A stretch of 64,000 nucleotides of DNA from Dolomedes plantarius (GCA_907164885.2 OU015493.1:64735477-64799476); one strand, 5' to 3'; positions 21,748 through 33,852 are shown, counted from the stretch's first letter. Program-made: numbers and translations. The notes: a model not told the origin generated them from the letters alone.

Positions 21748-22778
21748 ATGGCAGGTTATCAAGATTTATGTGACTTTGAACGTGGCTTTATAGTCGGCGT
21801 ACGAGAGATGGGACATAGCATCTCTGAGGTAGCGATGCAATTTGGATTTTCGCGCATGACCATTTCACGAGTGTACCGTGAATATCAGGTATCCAGAAAA
21901 ACATCAAATCTCCTACAGCGGCGTGGCCGGGAAAAGACTTTGAATGAACGGGACCGTCGATGACTGACGAGAATCCTTAAACGAGATAGACGTGCAACAC
22001 TTCCTCAAACTGCTGTAAATTTCAATGATGGGGCATCAACAAATGACAGCGTGCAAACTGTTCAACGGACCGTCATTGATTTGGGCTTTCGGAGCCGCAG
22101 GCCCATTCGTGTACCCCTTGTTGACTGCACAGCACAAAGCTTTACGCCTCGCCTGAGCCCGCCAACACCTCCATTGGACTGTCGATGACTGGAAACACGT
22201 TGCCTGGTCTGACGAGTCTCGTTTCTAATTGTGTCGGGCGGATGGACGTGTACGGGTATGGAGACAACCTCAAGAATCCATGGACCGTACATGTCAACAG
22301 AAGACTTTTCAAGCTGGTAGAACCTCTGTGATGGTATGGGGAGCGTGCAGTTGGCGTGATATGGGACCCCTGATACGTTTAAAGACAACTCTGACAGGTG
22401 ACGGGTACATAAGCATCCTGTCCGATCACCTACACCCATTCATGTTGATTGTACATTCCGACGGATTTGGATAATTCCAGCAGGATAATGCGACAACCCA
22501 CACGTCGAGAGTGGCATTACTCTTCTGACTTAAGACACTTCCAATGTCCACCTAAATCCCCAAACATGAACATTATTGAGCATATCTGCGATGCCTTGCA
22601 ATGTGCTGTTCAGAAGAGATATCCACCGCCTCGCATTCCTATGGATTTGTGGACTACCCTGCAGTATTCATGGTGTGAATTGCCTCCAGGATACCTTCAG
22701 ACATTAGTCAAGTCCATGCCACGTCGTGTTGCAACACTTCTGCGTGCTCGTGCTCGCCCTGGCCCTACACAATATTAG
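21748..22778 (+). pseudogene. Tc1-E transposase, multiply broken
   Basis: The ATG at 21748 opens MAGYQDLCDFERGFIVGVRE and EVAMQFGFSRMTISRVYREY, a Tc1 helix-turn-helix region. A nonsense codon at 21961-21963 and several frame changes follow. The fragments ADGRVRVWRQPQESMDRTCQ, SILSDHLHPFML and PPKSPNMNIIEHICDALQ (the Glu block), then MPRRVATLLRARARPGPTQY, keep family order to the stop at 22776-22778. It is older and more decayed than Tc1-D. Confidence 0.87.
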
Positions 22779-22807
22779 GGTACCAGTTTTTCTGGCTCTA
22801 AAGTGTA

Positions 22808-24769
22808 TGCATCTTTATACGAACAATTAGTATAAATTTAAGAAAAATAATATTCAAAATTTAAAGTATGTGTAGTTGTTGATACGCGTGTAGAAACCAA
22901 TAGATCTATTTGAGTATTTTTTTTTCAGAATTTACGGGATTTTTTTTTCGCGCAAATCACGTAAATTATGATAAATTATATATTATTATAAATTAAGAAT
23001 TCAACATAATTTGTTCTTAGAATTTATGAGAAGTTAGTTTATAATTTTTTATTTTATTTTTTTATGGTTAAAAATTTCAAGGGAAAGATATTTTTTCTTC
23101 TTAAAAGGTTACTTTTATGGCCAAGTAAGTCATTTTTAAAATTTTTTAAGGTAATTTTTGCTTCAGAAAAAATATTTTTAGAATTTTTACTCTTATTCAA
23201 AAATTCCGACGGCGATTTAATGAAAGTGCATCAAAAGAATGCAAAGAACAAAATTTTTAGGAGATATCTCGCAAGGAATTTTAGGTATGTCCTTTTCAAG
23301 AAAGGAGATCGGGAAAATTCTGCTCTTTAAAATACAGATTACAACAGAATAGGCATAGATAGTAGAGCATAAAAATTAATGATGTATCTAAATGACATCG
23401 TCATTGAACCATACTGTTTGTGTTAATTGATTCTAAAAAAAATTATAGGATTTTTAAGCCACGAAAACAAAACTGGGCCTTTTGGAGAAATGTGTGTCCA
23501 GGGTTCCGAACCGGTGGTCAGCAGACCGCCAGTGTTCCGAGAGACCCAAAGGAGTGGTATTCGAAGTCAGGAGTGATAAAAAATATTTTTAAAAAACTGG
23601 TTTCATCGTTTCAAAAAGACCACGAATTTAAACAATTTTCTAAAACCGGGAGCAAAAAAAAAATTATTTACAATTATTTGTTACAATTCTAAAAATTCTT
23701 GTATTTCTTCAGATTTCTGACGTTTTGATTACGAAAAAATCCTTCTGCTTAAAAATTTTTAATATATTTTCCGTGACGCGGACTCGAAGCGCCTAGGCCA
23801 TTTCGCAGCACAGCCATTTTACAGCTAGTAAAGCAAATGCAAGCTGAAAAATCTCGTTCCCTTTTTAAGTTTTCGTAGTTTTTTTGTTTGCTATTACGTT
23901 TTCTTTTACGTTAAATTTGTTGTTATTATTACGTTTATTTGTATATTAAATTTGTTTATCACATATAGTTTGTTTGTTCAGAAAATAAAACCCATTTTTG
24001 CCTCTAAAAGGATTGGTTGCGAGATGGTCGCAGACGAAATATTTTTGACAAGTGGTCCCGTATCAGTAAAATGTTTACCACTGGTCTAGAGTTAATAGAT
24101 TTGTTTATGGATGACAAAACCACTGTCGACGTCAAACTATTTCTTGAATTTTAAAATTTTAAAATATTGTACTTACATAATCTGTTAGTTCATATCATTA
24201 GGCTTTTGTATATTTTTATAGCTTAAGTGTATCAACCAATTTTTTCCCTTGCGGTGTCCATAACTAGTTCTTAAAGTCAAGCTATCCCATCCATCCTGAA
24301 TACAGAAAATACCTTTATTATCCTTTCTTAAAAGGCTGCTATGTACTAAGAAAAAAATCGTATTTCCCTTTTCCTCTTCTTGCAGACCCTTGTGGTGGGA
24401 TGAGTCCAGTTGACAATGCGAGAATTCCACCCCCCCCCCCTTAGGATTGACATTTTGAGGGATTGTAATGGCTCTCTCTCTATATATAGGGGGTTTAAGC
24501 GTTGCCTCCAATTTTTTTATTTAAAATATATTTTTGTCAACTATTTACAGGTACATAACTGCTGATAATCCAATAAAATTGGCATTGTCAGATAGCCTGA
24601 ACTTTTCTGCAAAGCGCTACAGGATTCATTTTATAAATTTCGTCCCCCGAAGGAACGACGAAATCTTTCCTTCGGGGTTCTTTCTTTTTCTATGACGGAG
24701 TACAATTTTTAAAAAAAAATCTTTGAATCCAAGTCGGCAATCCGTGGACAAATTTTCTCCATAGGTTAA
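22808..24769. other. AT-rich stretch, one possible hAT relic, otherwise nothing
   Basis: Short open frames here have no recognisable motif. A poly-C run lies at 24429-24442 and an 11-bp-stem hairpin at 24645-24677 (CCCCGAAGGAA and its complement). Sequence near 24285-24330 weakly resembles 27320-27345, so the tandem duplication to the right may begin a little earlier than I place it. Confidence 0.45.
23499..24083. mobile_element. Possible hAT MITE relic
   Basis: The left end CAGGGTTCCGAACCGGTGGT and the right end (opposite strand) CAGTGGTAAAC share the CAG-GG-T start and an inner GTGGTC/GGACCAC motif typical of hAT ends. The 8 bases outside the ends do not match, so the boundaries or even the call may be wrong. 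Confidence 0.35.
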
Positions 24770-25243
24770 CATTGAGGTGAGCGAATCCAATGGGGTTAGT
24801 ACATAGCAGCCTTAAAGTTGATCGATTAGTTTTTATTAGCGTCATTACAGGTGTCATAAAATATTTACATTTCATCGAGATGCGTCACTAGCTGCTTTTT
24901 ACACCTTTATTGATAGTCTTGAAATTTCTGCAAAACTTGTTTGCCAGTAACGCCATCTAGGAGAAGTAATGCAAGCTATTTTCGTTTGTGGCTTCAAGCT
25001 GAATACCACTTACGGACGGTGTTGTGTGTGCTACGATTAAGAATGTTGTTTAATTCAGGCGAAGGCATCATTTTCTCACAAACATTTTACCTGTATGCTT
25101 ACACCGAGCGGCAATAAATTTCTCTCTACACCTGCACACATCTAGGCTAGTATTCTGTAATCTGAACTATACAAGTGATGTGAAAAGAATTCTCTTTTTT
25201 CGAATACATTTCCTTCCATTTTTTTTTTTTTTAGTGGTGAAAG

Positions 25244-25429
25244 CAGGGTCTTTTTATCGCATGGGCAAATCGGGACTTTGCCCAGGGCTCCCTGATATCT
25301 AGGGGGCCCCAAAACCAACTTGGTGTATGCACCTAGTACTTCTAATAGTATGTATTTTTATAAATGTCCGTAAGGGGGGCCCCCAAATAACATCTGCCCA
25401 GGGACCCCAGCATTCATAATCGGGCCCTG
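25244..25429. mobile_element. hAT MITE-3 in unit A, near-perfect target duplication, empty site in unit B
   Basis: The ends CAGGGTC and CAGGGCCC (opposite strand) are bordered by GGTGAAAG at 25236-25243 and GGTGAACG at 25430-25437. Unit B has a single GGTCAACG at the corresponding place (about 40395), with the same sequence on either side, which is the pre-insertion site. The interior carries GGGGGCCC-type motifs as in MITE-2. Confidence 0.85.
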
Positions 25430-26319
25430 GGTGAACGACATACGATGTCGGTTATCCATTCAATAATTTTTCATTTTTTCATAAGAATACTGATTTTTTT
25501 TCTATTACCTGTCAAATAATGTCTCCTAAAGACCCTTGTATCTTTCTTTCTAGCGTTCTAGTGTCACTGTAACGGCGAACGGTTTACACTAAGAGCTCAT
25601 TATTTTCAATGTACTATCCCAGATACGTCGAAAACATTCACACTGTTTTCGACTATCATTCCCCAAAAACTTTTTTTAAATTTAAGTAATTTAATTCCCT
25701 TTATCGCCAGCTTTACAAAATTGTTTTCTCCCACTGCATTTTCTAGCACGATTTGTTTATAGTTGATATAATTTAAAAAGCTGGGGAAGAATAATTTTCA
25801 GTTAGATAGCGACAAATAAACATCTTTATCGGTCTGATGTTGTATATTAGAGCAACAATCCTGAGGTTAAAAGTGTTTTCATAAATTTATTTTTCCTGAC
25901 AGAATCGATTCAGTTTCAGTTGCTTAGTGATCAAAATGAAATTCCTGATCGGTTATTAACCTAGACGCATGCAGATACGTCCCATGAACAAAAACAACCG
26001 AAAGTAAATTAAAACTAATGTGAGAAAAATAGAAAATCTCTATCGCCCACACAACAGTTAATTCTGCAGATTAAATCGAAATTAGTGTCGCCTTATTACG
26101 CTCAGTATATAAAAATGTCGATTCTTTTCTGTAGTATAGCTGCTCTTGGAAGAAGTATCATAATAAAAAGAAAAAACCACCGACGCGAAATAACATAATC
26201 CTTCTATTTGGCATTCGAAGAGTGATTGGTTTATATTAGTCTCCCCATATATCAGTGAGCTAATGTATTATTCGAATAATTAATACATTATAAACGCTAT
26301 TTGATCGTAATGCCATGTC

Positions 26320-27310
26320 TTTATTCTGCTAGTAAAAAGACTGCATTCTATATCGAGTGAAATGTATTTTCGGCAGAAAGGATTAAAAAATGAAACTTTT
26401 CGGGAGGTGAAAGTATTTTTGTTCATTTGAGACTAAACAGATTATTAAATTTAATTAAGAATGATACACGATATGTAAATATAAATTAGAAGCTTTTGTT
26501 TCGTAGTTTTTCTTCCATTATCTTTGACACGCGAATATTCATTTTCCTTATTCTTCGATAGCTCAATTATTACGTGTTGATCATGGCCCCACGCTGCATT
26601 TTACACGCTGCTTCATCGTTCTGGCTTCTCCAGTTGTTTTGTGTGCTTTTAAAAAATATATGGTTCTATATTGGAGCGTAATGTATTTTCAGCAGAATGG
26701 AAAAGAAATTAAAAACTGGGTGTTTTTTTTTTTTTTTTTTTTTTTTGGGGGGGGGGGGGGAGAAAGGATTTTATTTCATTTTAGAAGAAAGAAATTGGTA
26801 AATTTAATTAAGAAAGATACGTGAGATGTAAGTATACGTTAAAAGCTTTTTTTTCATACTTTTTTTTATTTCTTCTGTCTTTGTTATCCTTACTCTGCAT
26901 CGATAGTTCGACCGTAACACATACATCATAGCCCCTCGGTGAATTTTAAAGGCTACATCGTCAGAATGCCAGCTCCTTTTTTTACGCTTGTAAAAAGGAC
27001 TTAATTTTATGCTGAGCGTGGTGTATTCTCGGCAGAATGGAAAAGGAATAAAAATTGAGCATTTTTTAGGGGAGAAAGTATTTATTTTATTTTATAATAA
27101 ATAAATTTGAATATTTAATTAAGCACAATGCATGAAACATAAATATACATCAGAAACTTTATTTTCGTGCTTTTACTCCTTCAGTTTTCGATATATGAAC
27201 ATTTGTCACCATTATCATTCTTCAATAGCTCGAAAATCACGTGTGGGTCACTGTCCCATGCCACCCCCATCTCCACCAATCATTAGCAAAATCCCTTGCG
27301 ACAAAGTCTA
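26320..27310 (+). repeat. Three degenerate ~330-bp tandem subrepeats in unit A
   Basis: Three consecutive blocks start near 26320, 26641 and 26981. Each contains, in order, a pyrimidine stretch with GCTTGTAAAAA or a variant, ATGTATTTTC-GCAGAATGGA, a T/G-rich run, TTTAATTAAG-A-AT-C and CATCGATAG-TCGA or its equivalent. Block 2 carries a T-run followed by a G-run at 26727-26760. All three blocks are also present in unit B. Confidence 0.78.
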
Positions 27311-27720
27311 TCCATCTCACCTCACTCATCTTAAATGCAGAAAATACCTCTCTGAAATCTGATCGACTACTTCTTATTAGTGCCATTACTTGAGTTATTA
27401 AACATTTACATTTTACCAAGATGTGTCACTTATTGCTTTCTATCTTTACGGATAACATTTGAAATTTCTACATAACAAGTTTGTCCGTAACGCCATCTAG
27501 GAGAGGTAATGCAAACTAATTTAGTGCATGACGTGAAACTATACCACATACGGTGCTGCTTGTGCTATGGTTAGGAGTGCTGCTTAATTCAGTTTCAAGC
27601 ATTTCCATACAATCACACTTTACTTGTATGCTCACAAGGAGCCGCAATAAATTTGTCCCTACGCCAGAGCACATCTTGGCTAGTATTCTATCAGAGGACT
27701 TCTCCTTTTTCAAATACAGT

Positions 27721-28154
27721 TGTAAGGTATACACAAGATTCGATTCACAAGAATCGAACTTTTGAGTGAATTAAAGAAGCTGCTTTAGATATGCTAATTT
27801 CGGCATACGCGCTTAGTATAAATACCACGCAGCGTCATTAATGAAAGGAGAGGTTGTTAAGGTTGAAAAGGTGTTATCCTGCGCTAGTGCTTAGCGGGCC
27901 AAAAGTTTACATGGCAGTACTGCTGGTTTGACTTACTGTTCGTGAGTATAAAAATATATTGTTCTTGAAAGCTGTGTTTATACATTCCGTACAAGTAGTA
28001 CGCATGCTCATTGCTGTAAAAGCCAATTATATGTGCAACGAATTCAATAAACATTGTTTCATGTATAAACTGTGTTTGCTTCAAATTCAAATAGAGTGCC
28101 ACTTCAAATTATATACACCCAAGTCTGGGTAGAAGTGAGCATAGAAACTCTATA
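27721..28154 (+). repeat. 5' LTR of the Gypsy element
   Basis: 434 bp, same length as the right LTR. It should hold the promoter, with a TATA-like motif (AGTATAAATACC) at about 27815, and the poly(A) signal (AATAAA) near 28044. The end reads CTCTATA rather than the usual CA, so the exact boundary may be off by one or two bases. Confidence 0.9.
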
Positions 28155-28155
28155 C

Positions 28156-28166
28156 TGGCGCCCGAA
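28156..28166 (+). other. Primer-binding site, tRNA-Lys type
   Basis: TGGCGCCCGAA lies one base after the left LTR and is complementary to the 3' end of a tRNA-Lys. It marks where reverse transcription of the element would start. Confidence 0.8.
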
Positions 28167-28287
28167 GTTATATATACCCTGGTTGTTCTCGTTACATTTA
28201 TAACGAACAACATAATTGAAATTAAAAACTGTGTACTGTGTACTTATATTGATAAAATTGCTGCAAGTACTTATATACTATTTAAAA

Positions 28288-29442
28288 ATGAGTGTTGTAG
28301 AACAAAATCCTGCTGGAAATTTTCCTCGGGTAATTATGGTTCAGCAAATTGCGCCATTCGAAGCCACCTTCAATGGCGGCCCCTCAAGCCAATTCCTAAA
28401 GAAAATTGAGCATTACTTTCAGCAACAATGCACCCCAGAGGGGGATAAACTTAAAATTGCTCTAGCCGCTTTAAGAGGTAGTGCATATCAGTGGTATACG
28501 TGTATGCAAAGCAGTAATCTGATTTTTGACTATTTGTCATTCAAGCAACAGTTTCTTAGCGTTTTTCCAAAGACCTTTAATCAAAGTGAAATTGAAGCGG
28601 AAATTTATTCGCTAAGGCAACGTGAAGGTCAGTCTGCGTTAAATTTTGCTACGGAAAAGATTTCCAAGTGTGAGGAATATTTAGAAGGGGTAACGGAAGC
28701 GGTAATCTTAAAAATAGTTATCCAACGTTTGAAGCCAAGTGTTCAAGATTTTTTAGATAATCAAACAATTACAAGCAAGGTTACCCTCCTTCAAGCTTTA
28801 GCTAAATATGACAATAGGCATTTCTTCGCTACCCCTCACCGTCATTCAGGTACGAGAAGTTTTATACAGCCGAGCCAAAATTTTTCGCGAGTTTCAAACC
28901 AGCAGCGTAAGCAGTACCGCAGGCAAAATAATAGAAGCGCACGGCGTGATAATGAAATTAGTGCACTTAAAGTAAATAATATGGAAGCACCTTACTTGCA
29001 CTGGCAAGTTGATTCACATGATATGGTTCAACCTGTTGAAACTGTGTGGTCAAATGTATTATTTTGTCCGAGCAGTAATCATTATTTTGAGAATAGTGAA
29101 AGTCAGGGTATTTTTGTGGCTTATAAAGAAAGTGAGTCTAGCTGGAATGATGAGGTAATTCCAGTACAAATTTCTGAAAATAGTGCCGATACTAATGCTA
29201 GTGGTTTAGAAAATAAATCATCTGACACTTCTATTAATGCTATACCTGATATTATTGATGCTATACCTGATATTTTAGATGATATTCACACATCTGTTAA
29301 TGAAGGAAATTTAGTAGATGACGAAGTATGCGTTACGGAAGTTAGTGAATACTTATTATGCCCGTATCACACTAAAGATTTAGCACAAGCTTTTAGCGCA
29401 ACTGTTTCACTAAACCTGTTTTACCTGCAACTGTTGCACTAA
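28288..29442 (+). CDS. Gypsy gag-like protein
   Basis: An open frame runs from 28216. I prefer the second ATG at 28288 (MSVVEQNPAGNF) because the first 24 residues are hydrophobic and unlike gag. The capsid region at about residues 25-190 is recognisable: FEATFNGGPSSQFLKKIEHY, LRGSAYQWYTC, FDYLSFKQQFLSVFP and IQRLKPSVQDFL. A basic stretch rich in Arg, Asn and Gln follows (residues 195-240) in place of a clear zinc knuckle. The last ~150 residues are acidic with an IPDII repeat. It would form the cytoplasmic particle that packages element RNA. The frame has no lesion, but its natural 3' end may be lost where the Harbinger element inserted. Confidence 0.75.
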   Translation: MSVVEQNPAGNFPRVIMVQQIAPFEATFNGGPSSQFLKKIEHYFQQQCTPEGDKLKIALAALRGSAYQWYTCMQSSNLIFDYLSFKQQFLSVFPKTFNQSEIEAEIYSLRQREGQSALNFATEKISKCEEYLEGVTEAVILKIVIQRLKPSVQDFLDNQTITSKVTLLQALAKYDNRHFFATPHRHSGTRSFIQPSQNFSRVSNQQRKQYRRQNNRSARRDNEISALKVNNMEAPYLHWQVDSHDMVQPVETVWSNVLFCPSSNHYFENSESQGIFVAYKESESSWNDEVIPVQISENSADTNASGLENKSSDTSINAIPDIIDAIPDILDDIHTSVNEGNLVDDEVCVTEVSEYLLCPYHTKDLAQAFSATVSLNLFYLQLLH

Positions 29443-29484
29443 AATACTGTGTGATAGAGTGTTTTTCTATGAATCTTTAACTGC

Positions 29485-29513
29485 AACTTTTCCCATTCTA
29501 CATGGGAAAAGTT
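29485..29513. repeat. Perfect 12-bp-stem hairpin
   Basis: AACTTTTCCCAT at 29485-29496 pairs with 29502-29513 across a 5-base loop. It lies just after gag, near the presumed left border of the Harbinger element. Confidence 0.85.
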
Positions 29514-30086
29514 TCACGAAAAGCTTGTGTTGCACATAATTGTCCAATAGCAGGGCAGGTTTTTGGCTCACGTGACTCGCGATCGAGCAAGGAATAAAAT
29601 ATGGCCGCCAACACGGATCCGTGGACTAAAGAAGAAATTTTAAATTATTTCATCGACGAAGTTACAATTCGTGAAATCTGTGGAACCACAGTCATTACTA
29701 TTAGAAGAAAAGGACGTTAAAGCGGTTGACTTGTAAAGAGATAGGGGAGATAATGAGTGAGAAATGGCCTCATTACCAATCTTCTTTTACTAGCGGTAAG
29801 TAAGATTTTGCATGTCTTTTATACATTTCTTATCCGTAACAACTTAATAATTATTTATAGTATTGCCACGTTTGATATAATTTCAAAATAATTCTATTTA
29901 ATTGTGGATCTTTCGGAACTTTTCGGATCATTGATATGGATTCATATCAATTGTCATTTTTATCGCCAAACTTCGCCAATGTTTGTCAACAGAAATAATC
30001 TTCGTGCATAGGATATTGCACTGAAACAAGTTACAATTTTTTTTTCTGTATTCGGAAAACAATCAATCAGAATTTTTAATCATGTA

Positions 30087-31391
30087 CAGGGTGGCTAATA
30101 AATACTGTAACACTCCAAAAAATAAGAGTTAATTTTAATCGTTTGGAAAAACAATTTATCTATCTATTTGTGTGATTGGCAACTTTTTGTAAACGCATAC
30201 AATTTTTGTTTAAAGTAAAACATGTAGAATATTTTTAAAGATGGAAGCCAAAAGGTTAATGGTTAAACAGCTTTTTGATCGCGGATTTTCTGCAGGTAAA
30301 ATATTTAAGCAATTAAAATGCCTTGGTTTTAATAGGACGTTTATATATAGGACTATAAATCGATTATTGGATACCAATAGATGTAAAGATCGACCAAGGT
30401 CCGGTCGTCCCAGCACTGTTCGTACAAAAGAACGTATCAAAAGAATTCGTGAAAAGATACGAAGAAATCCACAACGTTCTGCAAATAAAATGGCTGCAGA
30501 AGAGAACATCAGTCGCAGAACTATGCAACTTATCATAAATGAAGACCTGGGTTTTCGCCCTTATCGCAAAAGAAAAGTTCAAGGTTTGACTACTGCACAA
30601 ATAGTAAAAAGGTTACAAAGATGTAAGAAATTGCTGAACCGGCACGGTAGCAAAAGTGTTAAAAAAATAATTTTCTCTTATGAGAAGCTGTTTTGTACAG
30701 AACAAAGTTATAATGCTAAAAATGATGTTGTATATTCAGCAACCTTCGAGGATATACCTGAAAATCTTTGAACTGTTAAACGCTTTCAGAACAAGAATTC
30801 TGTTATGGTTTGGGCTGCAGTATCACACAATGGAAAACTGCCTCTGAAATTCATCGATAAAGGGGTAAAAATCAATGCTGAATATTACAAACAGGAAGTA
30901 TTGGCTACACGTTTATTACCACATGCTAACAGATTGTATCCCAAAAAGAATTGGATATTTCAGCAAGATTCTGCACCGTCCCACCGATCCAAAACAACAC
31001 AGGAATGGCTCCATGCCAATTGCCCGAAGTTTATCAAGCAAGAAGATTGGCCACCTTCTTCACCAGATCTAAATCCTTTAGACTATTGCATTTGGGGGAT
31101 TTTAGAGTCTAAAGTAAATGCTAAGCAGCACAGAAGTTTGGACTCCCTCAAAGCTTCCATACGGAGTGAATGGTACAAATTACCTCATAAAATGATTCGT
31201 GCCGCAATAGGACAGTGGCGTAAGAGATTATCTTTAGTAATCGATAAAGATGGCGGTCGATTCGAGTAAAATTATTTCATGGTAAACTTTCATGTATAAT
31301 GTTCATAATATTGTTGTATTTTTCATTTTCTATTTCATCTGTGTGTAAATAAAGGATTCGATATTTGTCACAGTATTTATTAGCCACCCTG
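30087..31391 (+). mobile_element. maT-type mariner, copy 1, in the intron of the MADF-BESS gene
   Basis: The terminal repeats CAGGGTGGCTAATAAATACT(GT) are identical at both ends over about 22 bp, with TA outside each (30085-30086 and 31392-31393). It carries one plus-strand transposase gene. A second copy lies in opposite orientation at 37140-38445. Confidence 0.95.
30241..31269 (+). pseudogene. Mariner transposase, DD37D (maT), copy 1, catalytic Asp and one codon lost
   Basis: 343 codons in one frame from the ATG at 30241, interrupted once by TGA at 30769-30771 (codon 177). The N-terminal helix-turn-helix and a GRP-like motif (PRSGRPSTV) are present. The first catalytic block reads IIFSYEKLF, with Tyr147 where copy 2 has Asp. 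The second is FQQDSAPSH (Asp243) and the third SPDLNPLDYCIWG (Asp281), leaving 37 residues between, as in the maT family. Both the Tyr and the stop make it inactive. At both sites copy 2 keeps the ancestral state (D, and CGA for Arg). Confidence 0.93.
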
Positions 31392-33501
31392 TAGTAATAA
31401 CTTCTTATTTAACAAAGTTAACTGTATTGAAAGCCATTATAATAGTCTACCCTGCTTTATCATTATTGTTCAATATTGCAAGAGATATTTTTAATGCTAA
31501 GATTTTAAGTATTGTGGTTGCATTGATTTACTGTACTGACACTAGTATTTATGGTAAGCTAAATTTACGAACTTATGGATCACTTATGATAGTAAACATT
31601 CAGTTTACATGCAACTGAATAACAACAATAATAACACTTACATTTTTGTTTAAATTTTTGAACAAAAATAAATAAATTTCATTTTGTGTTTAAAGTTTTG
31701 TTAAAGAAATAAAACATTCTTAAAATTTGAGAGTTTTATAATTTGTGTTTTGAAAGAGAAAAATGTTTAACTTAAAATTTTGTTACGAGTGCTTTAAAAA
31801 AAAGAAAAAAAATATTTTATTTATAATTATATATATAAAATTAAGTACTATTTTATATTAGAATAATGTTTTATATTAGTTTATATATAATGTGTAATAT
31901 GTATTGGTGTTTAAGTTGTATTAAATCTGTAAATATTTATCATCAGCAATAAATTGACAATTTTGAAAATATTGGATATATATCAAAATATCGGATATTT
32001 TCGATATTTTGGAACCCTGATCACAGCTCTCATTTTTTAATTTATTATTACATTTCAATATTCCATTTTAATGTCTATTTTTTACAGGATACAGAAAGTG
32101 AATTTGGGGAATTTACCCAAGAATCGGTTACTGCAGTCAATGAAAATGCAGTAATGAATAGCCCCCAGACCAATAAAAGGAAAGTGATGGAAACTTCATT
32201 AATTCCCCCTAAATAAAAGGGGGGAAAGTGTGGATAAGCAAATATCCAGCACGTTGGAGCAAGTCAAGAAATTAATGGCATCTATAAATGAGGATAAAGA
32301 CAATGTCGATGATGCCTTTTTTAATTATCTGAGATGTACATTTAAAAGTTTAAAAGATGTAAACTTAAAAGAAAAGGCAAGAGTTGAAATCCAAGGTGTT
32401 ATCAATAATTATTGCATGGCAGACTTGAATAATAAATAATTTTTTAAATAAATTTTTTACTTTATGTTTCATTTCATTGATTTCATTGACCATAATTTAA
32501 TTTTACAAATAGCTGGTATGCTGCATATAACTGGTATTTATAGGTATTTTGGCATTTGAAAAATATATAGCAGTAGCATACAGCTCAGATTCAAAAAATT
32601 ATAATAACTGAGAAAAAGTAATAAGAAATTATTTTCCATTTATTTATTTATGATACTATTCCAAAATTTATTGATATATCTGAGAGTTAACCTTTTCGTA
32701 GATGTCCATTTTTTTAATATTGTGTTAGTATTTTATGTAATGTAATTATTCTAATATTTTGAATATGAGCTGTACTAAAATCTGAATGTAATTTATCTGA
32801 ATTTTTTTTTTATTTCACACTTTTTTGTGCTAAGAATGTTGCTAGAAACTAATCTTTCCATTTGTACCACAAAAGATCAGATCCATATGGGTAACCCAAT
32901 TTATATGGGTACAGAAAAAAGAAATCAAATTATTTTGGTACTTGGCAAAGTTATGTTCTAACATAAAATAATAATGGTCGTTCTAACCCCTCTTTTGAGA
33001 CTAAGTTTTCGTATGCTGTTTTCATAATTGAAACCAGTATAGTTATTATTTACAAGTTATACAGAACAAAAAAATTTTCAATCTTAACTTTGAACAAGGT
33101 ACATTTATTAAAAATTAAATTCAATGTAAATTGCACATTTGCTCTTGCCATGGAACAGGTTCCACATTCTATTGAAGTCAGCCTTGCATTCAATGAAAAT
33201 TGCCTTGCATACTAGTGGCAAGATTCCAGAAATGGTGTTTTGAGCAATGCGAAAGTGAAAACTTAATGATTGCCACGTTTCACCTGAAAAATAAAGATAA
33301 ATACTGTCAGTAAAGAATCAGACACGGGTAATGCTTAAAAGAAAAACATTTTAGCAATTCTCTTTTAATGATCCATAGGTGTATTTTTTCATCTAAAGAT
33401 CTGTCATAGTAATTTTGTTCAAAACAGAATAGTACAGAAAACATAAACAATAAAACATCAGTTTCTAATGTGCCTAACATGCCAAATCTAACATCTAATT
33501 A

Positions 33502-33852
33502 CAGTAGGCTCTCTGTAATCGACACAGCTTGGGACCAATGCTAGTGTGGATTATAGGTCATTCTATTGTTTATGTTTTGAAAATTGTAAGTAAAACCAAT
33601 CAACAGTTTTTTTTACAATTAATGACAAATTAAAATAACAGAAATATTATAATAAATATTGTACAATGATTTTATTTGAATTTATTTAAATATACAATTA
33701 ATGGTTTTTAAAAAAATGTCACAATATATATTTTTACATGCTAGCTATTGAATTGTCAATGATTGGCATTGAAACTTAACATCAAATTTCAATGTTTACA
33801 TCTGTTATGATGTGTGGATTATAGGTGCTTGCGAATTAAAGAGAGTCTACTA
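33502..33852. mobile_element. pogo/Tigger-type MITE, 351 bp
   Basis: The left end is CAGTAGGCTCTCTGTAATCG and the right end on the opposite strand TAGTAGACTCTCTTTAATTC, a Tigger-like inverted repeat of about 20 bp with a few mismatches. TA lies outside both ends (33500-33501 and 33853-33854). GTGTGGATTATAGGT occurs inside both ends. There is no coding capacity. Confidence 0.75.

Larger units (their letters stand above)
18882..22805 (+). mobile_element. Tc1-E: Tc1 element split by a 2.7-kb LTR-type insertion
   Basis: The left terminal repeat CACTGAAGAGCCAAAAAAC and the right CACTTTAGAGCCAGAAAAA (opposite strand) match. TA lies outside both ends (18880-18881 and 22806-22807). The 5' leader stops at 18989 and resumes at 21703, where a transposase relic begins. 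Without the insertion the element would be about 1.2 kb, the normal Tc1 size. Confidence 0.88.
24770..27335 (+). repeat. Tandem duplication, unit A
   Basis: The unit repeats in the same order and orientation from 27336 onwards (unit B), once later insertions are removed. Examples: 24900-25215 matches 27420-27720 (TAACGCCATCTAGGAGA), 25440-26300 matches 41780-42600 (ATCGCCAGCTTTACAAAATT), and 26320-27310 matches 42630-43620. It is clearly diverged, not a recent or assembly duplication. No open frame is conserved between the copies, so I see no evidence that it encodes a protein. Confidence 0.85.
29599..32439 (+). pseudogene. MADF-BESS protein gene of a Harbinger element, two exons, broken
   Basis: Exon 1 starts at the ATG at 29599 (MAANTDPWTKEEILNYFIDE). 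After a frame change it continues with CKEIGEIMSEKWPHYQSSFT, together a MADF/SANT-like DNA-binding domain. A good donor (GTAAGT) follows at 29796. The acceptor TTTTTTACAG at 32087 leads into an acidic segment and, after another frame change, a BESS-like motif at 32230-32439 (DDAFFNYLRCTFKSLKDVNL), ending at the stop at 32437-32439. Harbinger elements carry such a second protein, which escorts the transposase to DNA. The convergent transposase exons at 33190-36874 support this. The exon join is not in frame as it stands, so the copy is dead. A host MADF-BESS gene relic is the alternative. Confidence 0.65.

Noticed and set aside
23064..23692. Two Phe/Lys-rich open frames
   Set aside because: AT-rich low-complexity translation with no motif; partly within a possible hAT relic.
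27884..28102. Minus-strand open frame, repeated at 40092-40310
   Set aside because: Lies inside both copies of the 434-bp LTR and reads antisense; its conservation reflects the young LTR pair.
31975..32020. A hAT-like end (CAGGGTTCC on the minus strand) in the MADF-BESS intron
   Set aside because: No partner end or 8-bp duplication could be found; the sequence is mostly ATATC/GATAT simple repeats.
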